From the NCBI GenBank assembly GCA_944390955.1, contig CALXRY010000198.1:1-41527 (forward strand): a DNA stretch of 41,527 nucleotides, written 5' to 3'. Shown here piece after piece: positions 26,704-33,363 of this stretch (position 1 is the first letter of the stretch; each line of letters starts with the position of its first letter). The position numbers were made by a program, and so were the translations under genes. The DNA is from an uncultured Clostridia bacterium. GTDB taxonomy: Bacteria > Bacillota > Clostridia > UBA1381. The notes beneath the pieces are model-generated. The model saw only the letters and a program-made list of their open reading frames with translations, had not been told where the DNA came from and made no database searches.

Positions 26704-26718
26704 AATTCCTCCTAAATT

Positions 26719-27714
26719 TTAGATCCTTGCTATTACATCCCATTTGTCTCTGCTGCCGGTTGTTTTATCGCTTAATGTACAAAATTGATTTCCACCGCAC
26801 CCTCCGCAATGATTGCCTTCTATCAATACCGGACCGTCCTGAGTCAATGCTATATCCCAACCGACATATGCAACTTGAGGCACTCGGTAGGCCGCTTTTT
26901 TAGCCAATTCCAATATTAGTTTCCATTGAGGCAGCTGTGTCCCTTTTGCTTTAAACCCGGTTACGGGGTGTTCTTTATGACAAATTAATGTGTAATCGGT
27001 TAGATCTGATGTTATAATTCCCGTATTAACATCTACTGTTGCAAATAAATTTCCATCCAATGTGGCATTAACAATATCAGACTTAGTACCAAATGATACT
27101 TTTGCATCGATAAATTCAAAATATCCGTTATGCAAAAAAGTATAAACACGTATGCAGTTGACTCCCTTGGGATAAAATTTATTCATATCCTCGCTTTGAA
27201 CTATCCATTCATCGATGATTGCACTTCCTCGGTCCTTTGTCTCCTCTAATATTGCTTGACAGAAATCATCTGCGGATGCGAACTCATCAATAGAGTATGA
27301 TTTTACTCCTCTTCCTTCGCATTCTTCAAGTGGTTTATAAACTACTTTCTTTATGCTCTTCATAAATTTTTTTATATCATCTTTATCTGTTTCTTTTGTT
27401 ATCATCATGCATTTTCTATTGTAAAGGTCATTGAACACCTTTGAAAATATATACTTATCAAGAAATATCACATCTTCATATTTTGAGTCGGATAGCTGAG
27501 ACCGTCTCTTATTGTAAAGCTTTGTCGTAAAGTAAGTTTTTTTATCACGTCTTAGTTTCTTATAAAATCCATAATGATAATATTCCTGCGGGAAAACACC
27601 GTATATGATATAATTATATACCATGTCTATAAAAACACTGATCTTTTTCCTGCTATTCCTTTCGGCCTCTAAACTAATCCATTTTTTTGTGCTGCTAATA
27701 ATAGATGTCACCAT
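26719..27714 (-). CDS. Sugar-transfer-associated ATP-grasp protein
   Basis: The 331-residue protein resembles the sugar-transfer-associated ATP-grasp family (PF14397-like). ATP-grasp features visible are the lysine in VVYKPLEECEGRGV near residues 120-133, the acidic strand IIDEWIVQ near 164-171, and the metal-binding end VGWDIAL followed by VLIEGNHCGGCGG near residue 308. ATP-grasp enzymes join a carboxylate to an amine or thiol through an acyl-phosphate. In this operon it could attach an amino acid or other acid to a sugar or to the adjacent carrier protein. The N-terminal 60 residues are basic and AT-coded. The gene lies 10 bases from the PglD-like gene and is AT-rich. Confidence 0.8.
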   Translation of the reverse strand: MVTSIISSTKKWISLEAERNSRKKISVFIDMVYNYIIYGVFPQEYYHYGFYKKLRRDKKTYFTTKLYNKRRSQLSDSKYEDVIFLDKYIFSKVFNDLYNRKCMMITKETDKDDIKKFMKSIKKVVYKPLEECEGRGVKSYSIDEFASADDFCQAILEETKDRGSAIIDEWIVQSEDMNKFYPKGVNCIRVYTFLHNGYFEFIDAKVSFGTKSDIVNATLDGNLFATVDVNTGIITSDLTDYTLICHKEHPVTGFKAKGTQLPQWKLILELAKKAAYRVPQVAYVGWDIALTQDGPVLIEGNHCGGCGGNQFCTLSDKTTGSRDKWDVIARI

Positions 27715-27724
27715 ATTCTCTCAC

Positions 27725-28360
27725 CTATAGGTTGTATTTCCTTGCGGGATTGCCCATAACCTTTATGCCTTTACGTATATTGGTCATAATTACACTTCCC
27801 ATCGCGGCATAAACGTTATCGCCAATGTTTCTGCGCGGAGCAACTATACAGCCGCACCCCAAATATACATTATCGCCTATATGCACATTGCCGTTTATGC
27901 TGCATTTCCCCATGACAGAGCAATAATCACCTATCACAGCATCATGGCCGATTGTGGACGGAAGCAATGTTATAAAATCGCCTATACGTATATTGACGGA
28001 CAGCGCCGCATCAGGATAAATTACAGCGCCTTCTCCGATCGTATTAAACTCACCGATACGAGCGCGTGGATGAATAATTGCCGCAAATTTTGCTCCTCTT
28101 GCTTTTAATTTTTCGGCCACGGCCCGCTTGGTTTTGGGATCTGCTATCGCAACAGCAAAATACTCATCCTTTTTGACATCCCACTCGGAAATGCTTCCAA
28201 CAATACTGTAATCGCACTCTATGTTATCGAGCGCATGTGCGTTATCATCTATAAAACCGAGTATATCCCAGGTATGCCCAGCTTGGTTAATATCCTTTAT
28301 CCACTGCAGGACCTCGCGTCCCATTCCTCCGGCCCCGACGATTATTAAATTCTTAACCAT
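27725..28360 (-). CDS. pglD: PglD/NeuD-family sugar N-acyltransferase
   Basis: The 211-residue protein has an N-terminal Rossmann-like nucleotide-sugar-binding region with [10 protein letters not shown] at residues 8-17, followed by a left-handed beta-helix of hexapeptide repeats (about residues 95-200). The catalytic histidine of the PglD/NeuD group is His139 in [11 protein letters not shown]. PglD moves an acetyl group from acetyl-CoA to the C4 amine of UDP-4-amino-4,6-dideoxy-GlcNAc. Its gene overlaps the priming transferase gene by 8 bases, and the aminotransferase gene lies one gene upstream, matching the pglE-pglC-pglD order. The beta-helix could accept longer acyl groups than acetyl; the ACP module beside it makes this worth testing. 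Confidence 0.85.
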   Translation of the reverse strand: MVKNLIIVGAGGMGREVLQWIKDINQAGHTWDILGFIDDNAHALDNIECDYSIVGSISEWDVKKDEYFAVAIADPKTKRAVAEKLKARGAKFAAIIHPRARIGEFNTIGEGAVIYPDAALSVNIRIGDFITLLPSTIGHDAVIGDYCSVMGKCSINGNVHIGDNVYLGCGCIVAPRRNIGDNVYAAMGSVIMTNIRKGIKVMGNPARKYNL

Positions 28361-28982
28361 TTGCTTCTTCCTTTTCTCTGCTTCCCGTAAATTTGCCTAC
28401 CGTCGCATACCCTTCAGCGGATATTCCTTCTTCCTTAACAAATGCCTTCCAGACTGTCAGGAGGATTATTTTTAAATCGCCTATAAATGTAATATTGTCT
28501 ACATATGTAACGTCCCAATTAAACTTCTCTTCCCAGCTGATGGCATTCCTGCCGTTCACCTGCGCAAGTCCGCTCAAGCCAGGTCTTACCTCGTGGCGGC
28601 GGCGCTGTGTTTCATTATATCTCGGCAGATACTCCACAAGCAGCGGCCGTGGACCTACTATACTCATATCGCCTTTAAGGATATTAAACAGCTCGGGCAG
28701 CTCATCAAGACTTGTTTTTCTCAGCAGTTTTCCGAACTTTGTTAGTCTGTATTCATCAGGCAGCAAGTTGCCGTTTTCGTCTCTCTCATCTGTCATCGAA
28801 CGGAATTTGTACATCTTAAATATCTTCTCGTCCTTGCCCGGACGTTTCTGCTTAAAGATAACAGGGCTGCCGAGTTTTATCTTGATAAGCAGTGCTGTTA
28901 CCGCCATAACCGGTGACAGTACTATTATTGCAAGCAGAGATAATATAAAATCCATCGGTCTTTTTATATATTTCGCGTACAT
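28353..28982 (-). CDS. pglC: PglC-like priming phosphoglycosyl transferase
   Basis: This 209-residue protein is a monotopic phosphoglycosyl transferase. An N-terminal re-entrant membrane helix (residues 10-35) is followed by [20 protein letters not shown] and the catalytic dyad Asp93-Glu94 in [23 protein letters not shown] and the [14 protein letters not shown] end-block complete the family pattern. It loads a sugar phosphate onto undecaprenyl phosphate, beginning the repeat unit. The ATG at 28982 is chosen because AAGAGGTG lies 6 bases upstream, and its A overlaps the aminotransferase stop (TGATG). The small size is close to PglC, so di-N-acetylbacillosamine-type sugars are the likely substrate. 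Confidence 0.9.
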   Translation of the reverse strand: MYAKYIKRPMDFILSLLAIIVLSPVMAVTALLIKIKLGSPVIFKQKRPGKDEKIFKMYKFRSMTDERDENGNLLPDEYRLTKFGKLLRKTSLDELPELFNILKGDMSIVGPRPLLVEYLPRYNETQRRRHEVRPGLSGLAQVNGRNAISWEEKFNWDVTYVDNITFIGDLKIILLTVWKAFVKEEGISAEGYATVGKFTGSREKEEANG

Positions 28983-30109
28983 CAGAAGCACCTCTTGATT
29001 ATATCAATGATCTCGTCATGTTCTTCAGGCTTCATCTGCGGATAAAAATCACTCGGCAGACACAGCCCTCTTGCAAATATATCCTCGCTTATGCTTGTGC
29101 CGTCATCATTATGAGCAAAATAATCGCAGTCCTTATAGAACGGCTGCATATGCATCGGCTTCCAGATAGGACGCGTTTCCACATTCTCCTCGGCAAGCCT
29201 GTCCATGATAGTAAACGGACTGATATTACAGCCCTTATCGATCGTCGCTGCGCTGAGCCAATGATTTGGTTTGGTATCGGCTTCATGCGGCTGCATCGTT
29301 ATCGGCATATCGGCAAAGGCCTCTTTATATTTATTGTATATATTTGTTTTTTGCGACACATGATCCTCAAGCGCTGTCATCTGTCCTCTGCCTATCCCGG
29401 CAACGATATTGCTCATGCGATAGTTGTATCCGAGCTCCTCATGCTGATACCACCGCGCAGGCTCTCTTGACTGAGTTATCCACTTCAATACGGTTTGCAG
29501 CATAGCCTCGTCATTACCGACAAGCATCCCGCCGCCCGAGGTTGTTATGATCTTATTTCCGTTGAATGACAAAATCCCGTATTTACCGAGTGAGCCAAGC
29601 TTTTTTCCTTTATATTCTCCGCCCAATCCTTCGGCGGCATCCTCCACCAAAGGTACATTATGCTCGTTGCATATCTCTGCTATCTCATCCATTTTAGCAG
29701 GTGTGCCGTAAAGGTGTACGACTATTACCGCTTTCGGATGTGGATACTTCTCGAATGCTTTTCTCAGAGCGTTGGGGCTCATATTCCAAGTGTCCGGCTC
29801 GCTGTCAATAAATACGGGTATACCGTTCTCGTAAATTATCGGATTGGCGCTTGCGCTGAAGGTCATCGACTGGCAGAAAACAATATCTCCGCTGCCGACC
29901 CCTAAAGCACGCAGTGCCATATGTATTGCAGCCGTGCCCGCATTCATTGCAACGGCGCCTTTTGCTCCGATGTATTCTTTTATTGTATTTTCAAATTCGT
30001 TTACGTTCTTTCCCAAAGGTGCGATCCAATTGGTGTCAAATGCCTCGCGGACATATTTCTGCTCCTCGCCGCACATACACGGCGAGGAAAGATAGATCTT
30101 ACGCTTCAT
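28982..30109 (-). CDS. pglE: PglE-like UDP-sugar aminotransferase
   Basis: The 375-residue DegT/DnrJ/EryC1/StrS family aminotransferase has the PLP-binding Lys186 in [16 protein letters not shown], the phosphate-contact segment [11 protein letters not shown] near 56-66 and DAAEGLGG near 157-164. In the Pgl pathway this enzyme aminates the 4-keto group of a UDP-4-keto-6-deoxy-GlcNAc. The reading frame is open further upstream, but the ATG at 30109 fits the family N-terminus and lies after the predicted promoter. ATG 30133 is a second option. It heads the 19-gene operon. No PglF-type dehydratase is in the window, so its keto substrate must come from elsewhere or from the CapE-like enzyme. Confidence 0.85.
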   Translation of the reverse strand: MKRKIYLSSPCMCGEEQKYVREAFDTNWIAPLGKNVNEFENTIKEYIGAKGAVAMNAGTAAIHMALRALGVGSGDIVFCQSMTFSASANPIIYENGIPVFIDSEPDTWNMSPNALRKAFEKYPHPKAVIVVHLYGTPAKMDEIAEICNEHNVPLVEDAAEGLGGEYKGKKLGSLGKYGILSFNGNKIITTSGGGMLVGNDEAMLQTVLKWITQSREPARWYQHEELGYNYRMSNIVAGIGRGQMTALEDHVSQKTNIYNKYKEAFADMPITMQPHEADTKPNHWLSAATIDKGCNISPFTIMDRLAEENVETRPIWKPMHMQPFYKDCDYFAHNDDGTSISEDIFARGLCLPSDFYPQMKPEEHDEIIDIIKRCF

Positions 30110-30190
30110 TTCTGTTTCTTCTTTCCCATACATCCCGAATCCATAAACAGGACTACTGCACTTTTTGATAAAATCACATTTATATACAGT

Positions 30191-30219
30191 ATAATAGCAC
30201 AATCCGAGCATATAATCAA
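30191..30219 (-). promoter_or_regulatory. Promoter of the polysaccharide operon
   Basis: On the minus strand TTGATT (30219-30214) and TATTAT (30196-30191) are separated by exactly 17 bases. The predicted transcript start, about 30184, leaves a leader of roughly 75 bases before the pglE-like start. No other convincing promoter appears in the next 19 kb of tightly packed genes, so this may drive the whole operon. Upstream of it, at about 30240-30265, only a weak hairpin separates it from the S24 repressor gene, so some readthrough is possible. Confidence 0.7.
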
Positions 30220-30326
30220 GTGTTTTTAAAAAATTATCGGCATTGTGCACGGCGGAGACAGCGCCGGGTGCATATTTGATGCGGATCGTGGGCATAGGTA
30301 ATGTTTTGCATGAAAGTTTAGGGTTG

Positions 30327-30965
30327 TTAAAATTCTGTTTTACACTCCACCACTTTACCGATTATTGATATTTTATCATTGCGTAAATCGTAGATTTGTA
30401 TTTGATGAACGGGATTATAAGACCGGGGAATAAGCTGCACAATATTATCATCACGCCTGAAATACTTTACGGTGGCATTTTCGTTATTGACCATGACCAC
30501 GGCGATTTCTCCGTTTTCCACCGCGGGCTGACAACGTACGATAAGCAGACTGCCTTCGCTTATATTTGCGGCGTTCATGCTGTCGCCTTTTACCCGCAGC
30601 GCAAAATATTCTGAACCGCCGTTGCGGTCTGTGTAAGTGTATCCCTCTATATTCTGCTCGGCATATATAGGAAGCCCTGCGGCGATCGTACCGAGTATTG
30701 GTATTTCGTGCACCACTGGATCATAAATCTGCATGCCGGACGGCAGCTCGCTGTGGGGATCATCGCTCCAGCCCATTATATAGGCGGGAGAGATCTGCAG
30801 TGCCTTTGAAATATCTTCAATTCGGTTGAGCGGAATTTTTGCTGTTTCGCCCGTCGCATATCTTTGGAGCGCGGATTTTGGTATTTTTGTTCTTTTTGAA
30901 AGCTCACCGTAGGATATACTCTTTTGTTTCATTGTTTTTATAATTCGGTCTGCATGTATACTCAT
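30327..30965 (-). CDS. XRE-family repressor with S24 (LexA-like) autocleavage domain
   Basis: This 212-residue protein has an N-terminal XRE helix-turn-helix (YGELSKRTKIPKSALQRYATG near residues 19-39) and a C-terminal S24 peptidase domain. The cleavage dipeptide is Ala96-Gly97 in TIAAGLPI. The nucleophile is Ser129 in VKGDSMNAA and the base is Lys167 in ATVKYF. Such proteins repress genes until RecA-driven or stress-driven self-cleavage, as LexA and phage CI do. ATG 30965 has a full AAGGAGG site; in-frame codons further upstream lie in the promoter. It is divergent from three secreted-protein genes and upstream of the polysaccharide operon, so either could be a target. Confidence 0.9.
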   Translation of the reverse strand: MSIHADRIIKTMKQKSISYGELSKRTKIPKSALQRYATGETAKIPLNRIEDISKALQISPAYIMGWSDDPHSELPSGMQIYDPVVHEIPILGTIAAGLPIYAEQNIEGYTYTDRNGGSEYFALRVKGDSMNAANISEGSLLIVRCQPAVENGEIAVVMVNNENATVKYFRRDDNIVQLIPRSYNPVHQIQIYDLRNDKISIIGKVVECKTEF

Positions 30966-30990
30966 TTTAGTTGCCCTCCTTGATATACAT

Positions 30991-31019
30991 ATAATAACAT
31001 GGTCGTCCCAAAAAATCAA
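30991..31019 (-). promoter_or_regulatory. Promoter of the S24 repressor gene
   Basis: Minus-strand TTGATT (31019-31014) and TATTAT (30996-30991) have a 17-base spacer. One copy of a GTCCC-A-rich repeat lies in the spacer, so the repressor could control itself here. Confidence 0.65.
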
Positions 31020-31045
31020 GGAAATTTTTAAAATGTCCCGAAAAA
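31005..31045. promoter_or_regulatory. Two direct repeats 30 bp apart, candidate S24 repressor operators
   Basis: GTCCCAAAAAA (31005-31015) and GTCCCGAAAAA (31035-31045) differ at one base and start exactly 30 bases apart, about three helical turns. A related GGTCCG follows at 31047-31052. The first copy overlaps the promoter of the S24 repressor gene and the second lies just upstream. The divergent secreted-protein promoter is about 120 bases away. They are good candidates for repressor binding sites. Confidence 0.5.
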
Positions 31046-31162
31046 GGTCCGATACATCAAAGCAGAATTAGTACAGCAATCCATATTAATGGCAGTTTAC
31101 ACAAATTTGCATATTAAATTAATACATTATGACGAATTTGTGAATTAAGTGTTAATAAACTG

Positions 31163-31191
31163 TTGAAGCAGTCGGAGAAAAGTGATATAAT
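31163..31191 (+). promoter_or_regulatory. Promoter of the secreted SH3b gene cluster
   Basis: TTGAAG (31163-31168) and a perfect TATAAT (31186-31191) are 17 bases apart and read toward the SH3b protein gene at 31234. AGGAGG precedes that start codon. No further promoter is obvious before the next two genes, so the three are likely one transcript ending at the hairpin at 33251. Confidence 0.8.
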
Positions 31192-31233
31192 ACAGTTATA
31201 AAAATTCATCGATGAATATAGGAGGTCATAACA

Positions 31234-31761
31234 ATGAAAAACATCATCAGAACTAAAATAAAGAAGTTGTTTGCGACGGCTGTATCGGCAGTGATATTGT
31301 CGGCAAGTATTATGATCCCGGCAAATGCGGCCGAGTATTTATATGTTTCGGGAGCTGAAACAGGTGCTGTTTATTTACGCACTGCACCGGCCTCATCAAG
31401 CTATTATACGACGTTAAATAACGGAACGTTGGTAGAAAGCATCGGATGGGCCCGCGGCTGGGACGGCGAAGGATACAATCAGGTACGGATCAACGGCGTA
31501 ACGGGATGGATAACAACAAGATATTTGTCATCATATTATTACAGCTATCCTCAATATTACTATTACACGGAAAGTAGGGTTGTTGGCGTAGAGAACAGTA
31601 TTTATTTATGGGACAGCGCTTACGGAAGCGGTTATTATTTTACTATCCCGGTGTGGAATTACGTTTATGTTGATTATGGCAGCTATACAAACGGCAGATA
31701 TAAGGCTTATGCCGGCGGTACATACGGTTGGGTAACGGCACAGTATGTTATGCCGTGGTAA
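31234..31761 (+). CDS. Secreted protein with two SH3b-like domains
   Basis: The 175-residue protein has an N-terminal signal peptide of about 33 residues (basic start, hydrophobic core, cleavage after A-N-A-A). The first SH3b domain spans about 36-100, with VYLRTAPASSSYYTT and GWDGEGYNQVRINGVTGWI. A tyrosine-rich linker (SSYYYSYPQYYYY) follows, then a diverged second SH3b-like repeat at about 117-172 (SIYLWDSAYG and YGWVTAQYV). SH3b domains usually bind peptidoglycan or wall polymers. It has no catalytic domain. Its first domain is clearly paralogous to that of the third gene in the cluster. AGGAGG fixes the start. A wall-binding or envelope-sensing role is inferred. Confidence 0.8.
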   Translation: MKNIIRTKIKKLFATAVSAVILSASIMIPANAAEYLYVSGAETGAVYLRTAPASSSYYTTLNNGTLVESIGWARGWDGEGYNQVRINGVTGWITTRYLSSYYYSYPQYYYYTESRVVGVENSIYLWDSAYGSGYYFTIPVWNYVYVDYGSYTNGRYKAYAGGTYGWVTAQYVMPW

Positions 31762-31787
31762 ATTGTGTGATGGAGAAATTTGTATTT

Positions 31788-32579
31788 ATGAAAAAGAGAA
31801 TTATTTCAGCTATAGTTGTGATTCTATCAACATTTAACCTATCAGCTTTTGCAATGAGTACACAAGAATTTGATGCTGGCATGGCAAAAGGTATAAGTTA
31901 CTTTAATCAAGGATTATATTACGAGGCGAAAGATGAGTTTACGTGGTTCAAAGATTATAACTATGATAGGATGAATTCTGGTCAACAAAAATATCTTGAT
32001 GATTACTTGAATGGAACATGGCAAAGAATTGAGAAATGGGAAAATTCTCAAGCTAATAACTATTCTGTTTTGTTGTTAAAAGAATATGCTCGAAGATATA
32101 TCTGGAGCATATATAATGAGAATAACTATACCTATACAAATGTGAGATTTTTAATTACAGATGTCACGGGTGACGGTAAAGATGATTTACTGGCAGTTGG
32201 TGTTGACAGTGAAAACAATCCGTCTCAGCTCGAAGTCTATATTGAAGAAAACGGCAACGTAATAAAAATAATTAATGACCATTGGAGCGGTTATAACGGC
32301 GGACGTGTTTTTCCAACGAGATATAACGGGCAAGTGTATCTTTGCGGTGAAAGTTTTTCATCAGGAACAGGTTTTTTGCTTAATCTGATCAAATATGAAA
32401 ATGGGAGTTGGAGCACCGCATACAGTTGTCATGCTGTATATGATTGGGATGCAAATACATGGGCAGGGTATGATGTAAACGGTCGTATGGTGAGCGAATC
32501 CGAGTATGATAATTTTAGAAACAGTATATTAAGCAATGAGTTGTCAGTATACGATTTTGCTGACAGAAACAATTTATAA
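31788..32579 (+). CDS. Secreted protein of unknown function with a Ca-binding-like loop
   Basis: This 263-residue protein starts with a signal peptide (MKKRIISAIVVILSTF and cleavage near A-F-A at residues 20-22). Residues 24-60 hold a short TPR-like helical pair (GISYFNQGLYYEAKDEF). In the middle, TDVTGDGKDDLL near 124-135 looks like an FG-GAP/EF-hand-type calcium loop and opens a beta-rich half. I recognise no enzyme family. I chose ATG 31788, with GGAGAAA at 31772-31778; upstream in-frame starts overlap the previous gene. The gene is AT-rich compared with the GH112 gene nearby and lies between two SH3b paralogues, so it may have been acquired. Confidence 0.75.
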   Translation: MKKRIISAIVVILSTFNLSAFAMSTQEFDAGMAKGISYFNQGLYYEAKDEFTWFKDYNYDRMNSGQQKYLDDYLNGTWQRIEKWENSQANNYSVLLLKEYARRYIWSIYNENNYTYTNVRFLITDVTGDGKDDLLAVGVDSENNPSQLEVYIEENGNVIKIINDHWSGYNGGRVFPTRYNGQVYLCGESFSSGTGFLLNLIKYENGSWSTAYSCHAVYDWDANTWAGYDVNGRMVSESEYDNFRNSILSNELSVYDFADRNNL

Positions 32580-32604
32580 CATTTTGCAGAAATGAGGTTT
32601 GAAA

Positions 32605-33234
32605 ATGAAAAAACGATTAATATCTATTATTTGCGCTGTCATTAGTATGTTTTCAATGATGTTATTTGCACAGGCAGCAGAAATAATGTATGTTGCAAAT
32701 GTAGAAAATTCTGTTTATTTAAGAACAGAGCCCGCTTCAGATGAATATTATACGACAGTACCATTAGGGACCGCAGTAGACAGTGTTGGATGGCAGCAGG
32801 GATGGGATGGTGAAGGTTATAACGAAGTTATATACAATGGTCAAACCGGGTGGATAAAAACCCAATACTTATCTTATGTAAATCCATCAAGTGTCCCGCT
32901 GTCATCAGCTTATCTTGGTACGTGGTATGAAGGATATTCATGGGAAGATTCATATAATAGGGTAATACAACTTGATTTAAAGCGTGTTGACGGCAAAATA
33001 TATGCTGAATTTACTCGTACACGAGGCAAAGAGATATGTTATTGGTTGGAGCCTCTGATATTCACAAGCGGTTCATCTGCGTATGCATATGGTTCAACTT
33101 GGTTTACTCCGTATAATTTTTATGCTGATGTTAAGTATAATTTTGAATTTTATTCTGACCACATATATGTATGGTTTGACCGTTTAGATGCGCCAGATGG
33201 AAGTGCAGATAGTCATATTGAATTTTACAGATAA
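32605..33234 (+). CDS. Secreted SH3b-domain protein
   Basis: The 209-residue protein has a signal peptide ending near FAQAA (residues 21-25). An SH3b domain follows at about 27-92, with VYLRTEPASDEYYTT and GWDGEGYNEVIYNGQTGWI, strikingly like the first gene of the cluster. The C-terminal half (about 100-209) is a beta-rich domain (AYLGTWYEGYSWEDSYNRVIQLDLKRV) resembling a lipocalin- or FABP-like barrel, with no family I can name. ATG 32605 follows GAGG; the in-frame TTG at 32599 is too close to it. It probably binds the cell wall through the SH3b domain. The strong hairpin after it closes the transcript. Confidence 0.8.
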   Translation: MKKRLISIICAVISMFSMMLFAQAAEIMYVANVENSVYLRTEPASDEYYTTVPLGTAVDSVGWQQGWDGEGYNEVIYNGQTGWIKTQYLSYVNPSSVPLSSAYLGTWYEGYSWEDSYNRVIQLDLKRVDGKIYAEFTRTRGKEICYWLEPLIFTSGSSAYAYGSTWFTPYNFYADVKYNFEFYSDHIYVWFDRLDAPDGSADSHIEFYR

Positions 33235-33250
33235 AGGCGACGATACACAC

Positions 33251-33286
33251 AAAAGCAGGCTGTGCTTTAATGACAGCCTGCTTTTT
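33251..33286. terminator. Bidirectional rho-independent terminator
   Basis: AAAAGCAGGCTGT (33251-33263) pairs with ACAGCCTGCTTTT (33273-33285) over a 9-base loop, and T-runs lie on both strands. It sits between the secreted-protein cluster and the GH112 gene, which point toward each other, so it can end both transcripts. Confidence 0.9.
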
Positions 33287-33363
33287 GCATACATGCTTTT
33301 TGACGTTATTCTATAAATTCGGCGGCTGAGCCGAAATGTTTTATGCATTATGTGAGCAGCAGT

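Noticed and set aside
28393-28998. 201-residue + strand open frame
   Set aside because: It is the opposite-strand shadow of the PglC-like gene, and is rich in Ser and Leu as such shadows are.
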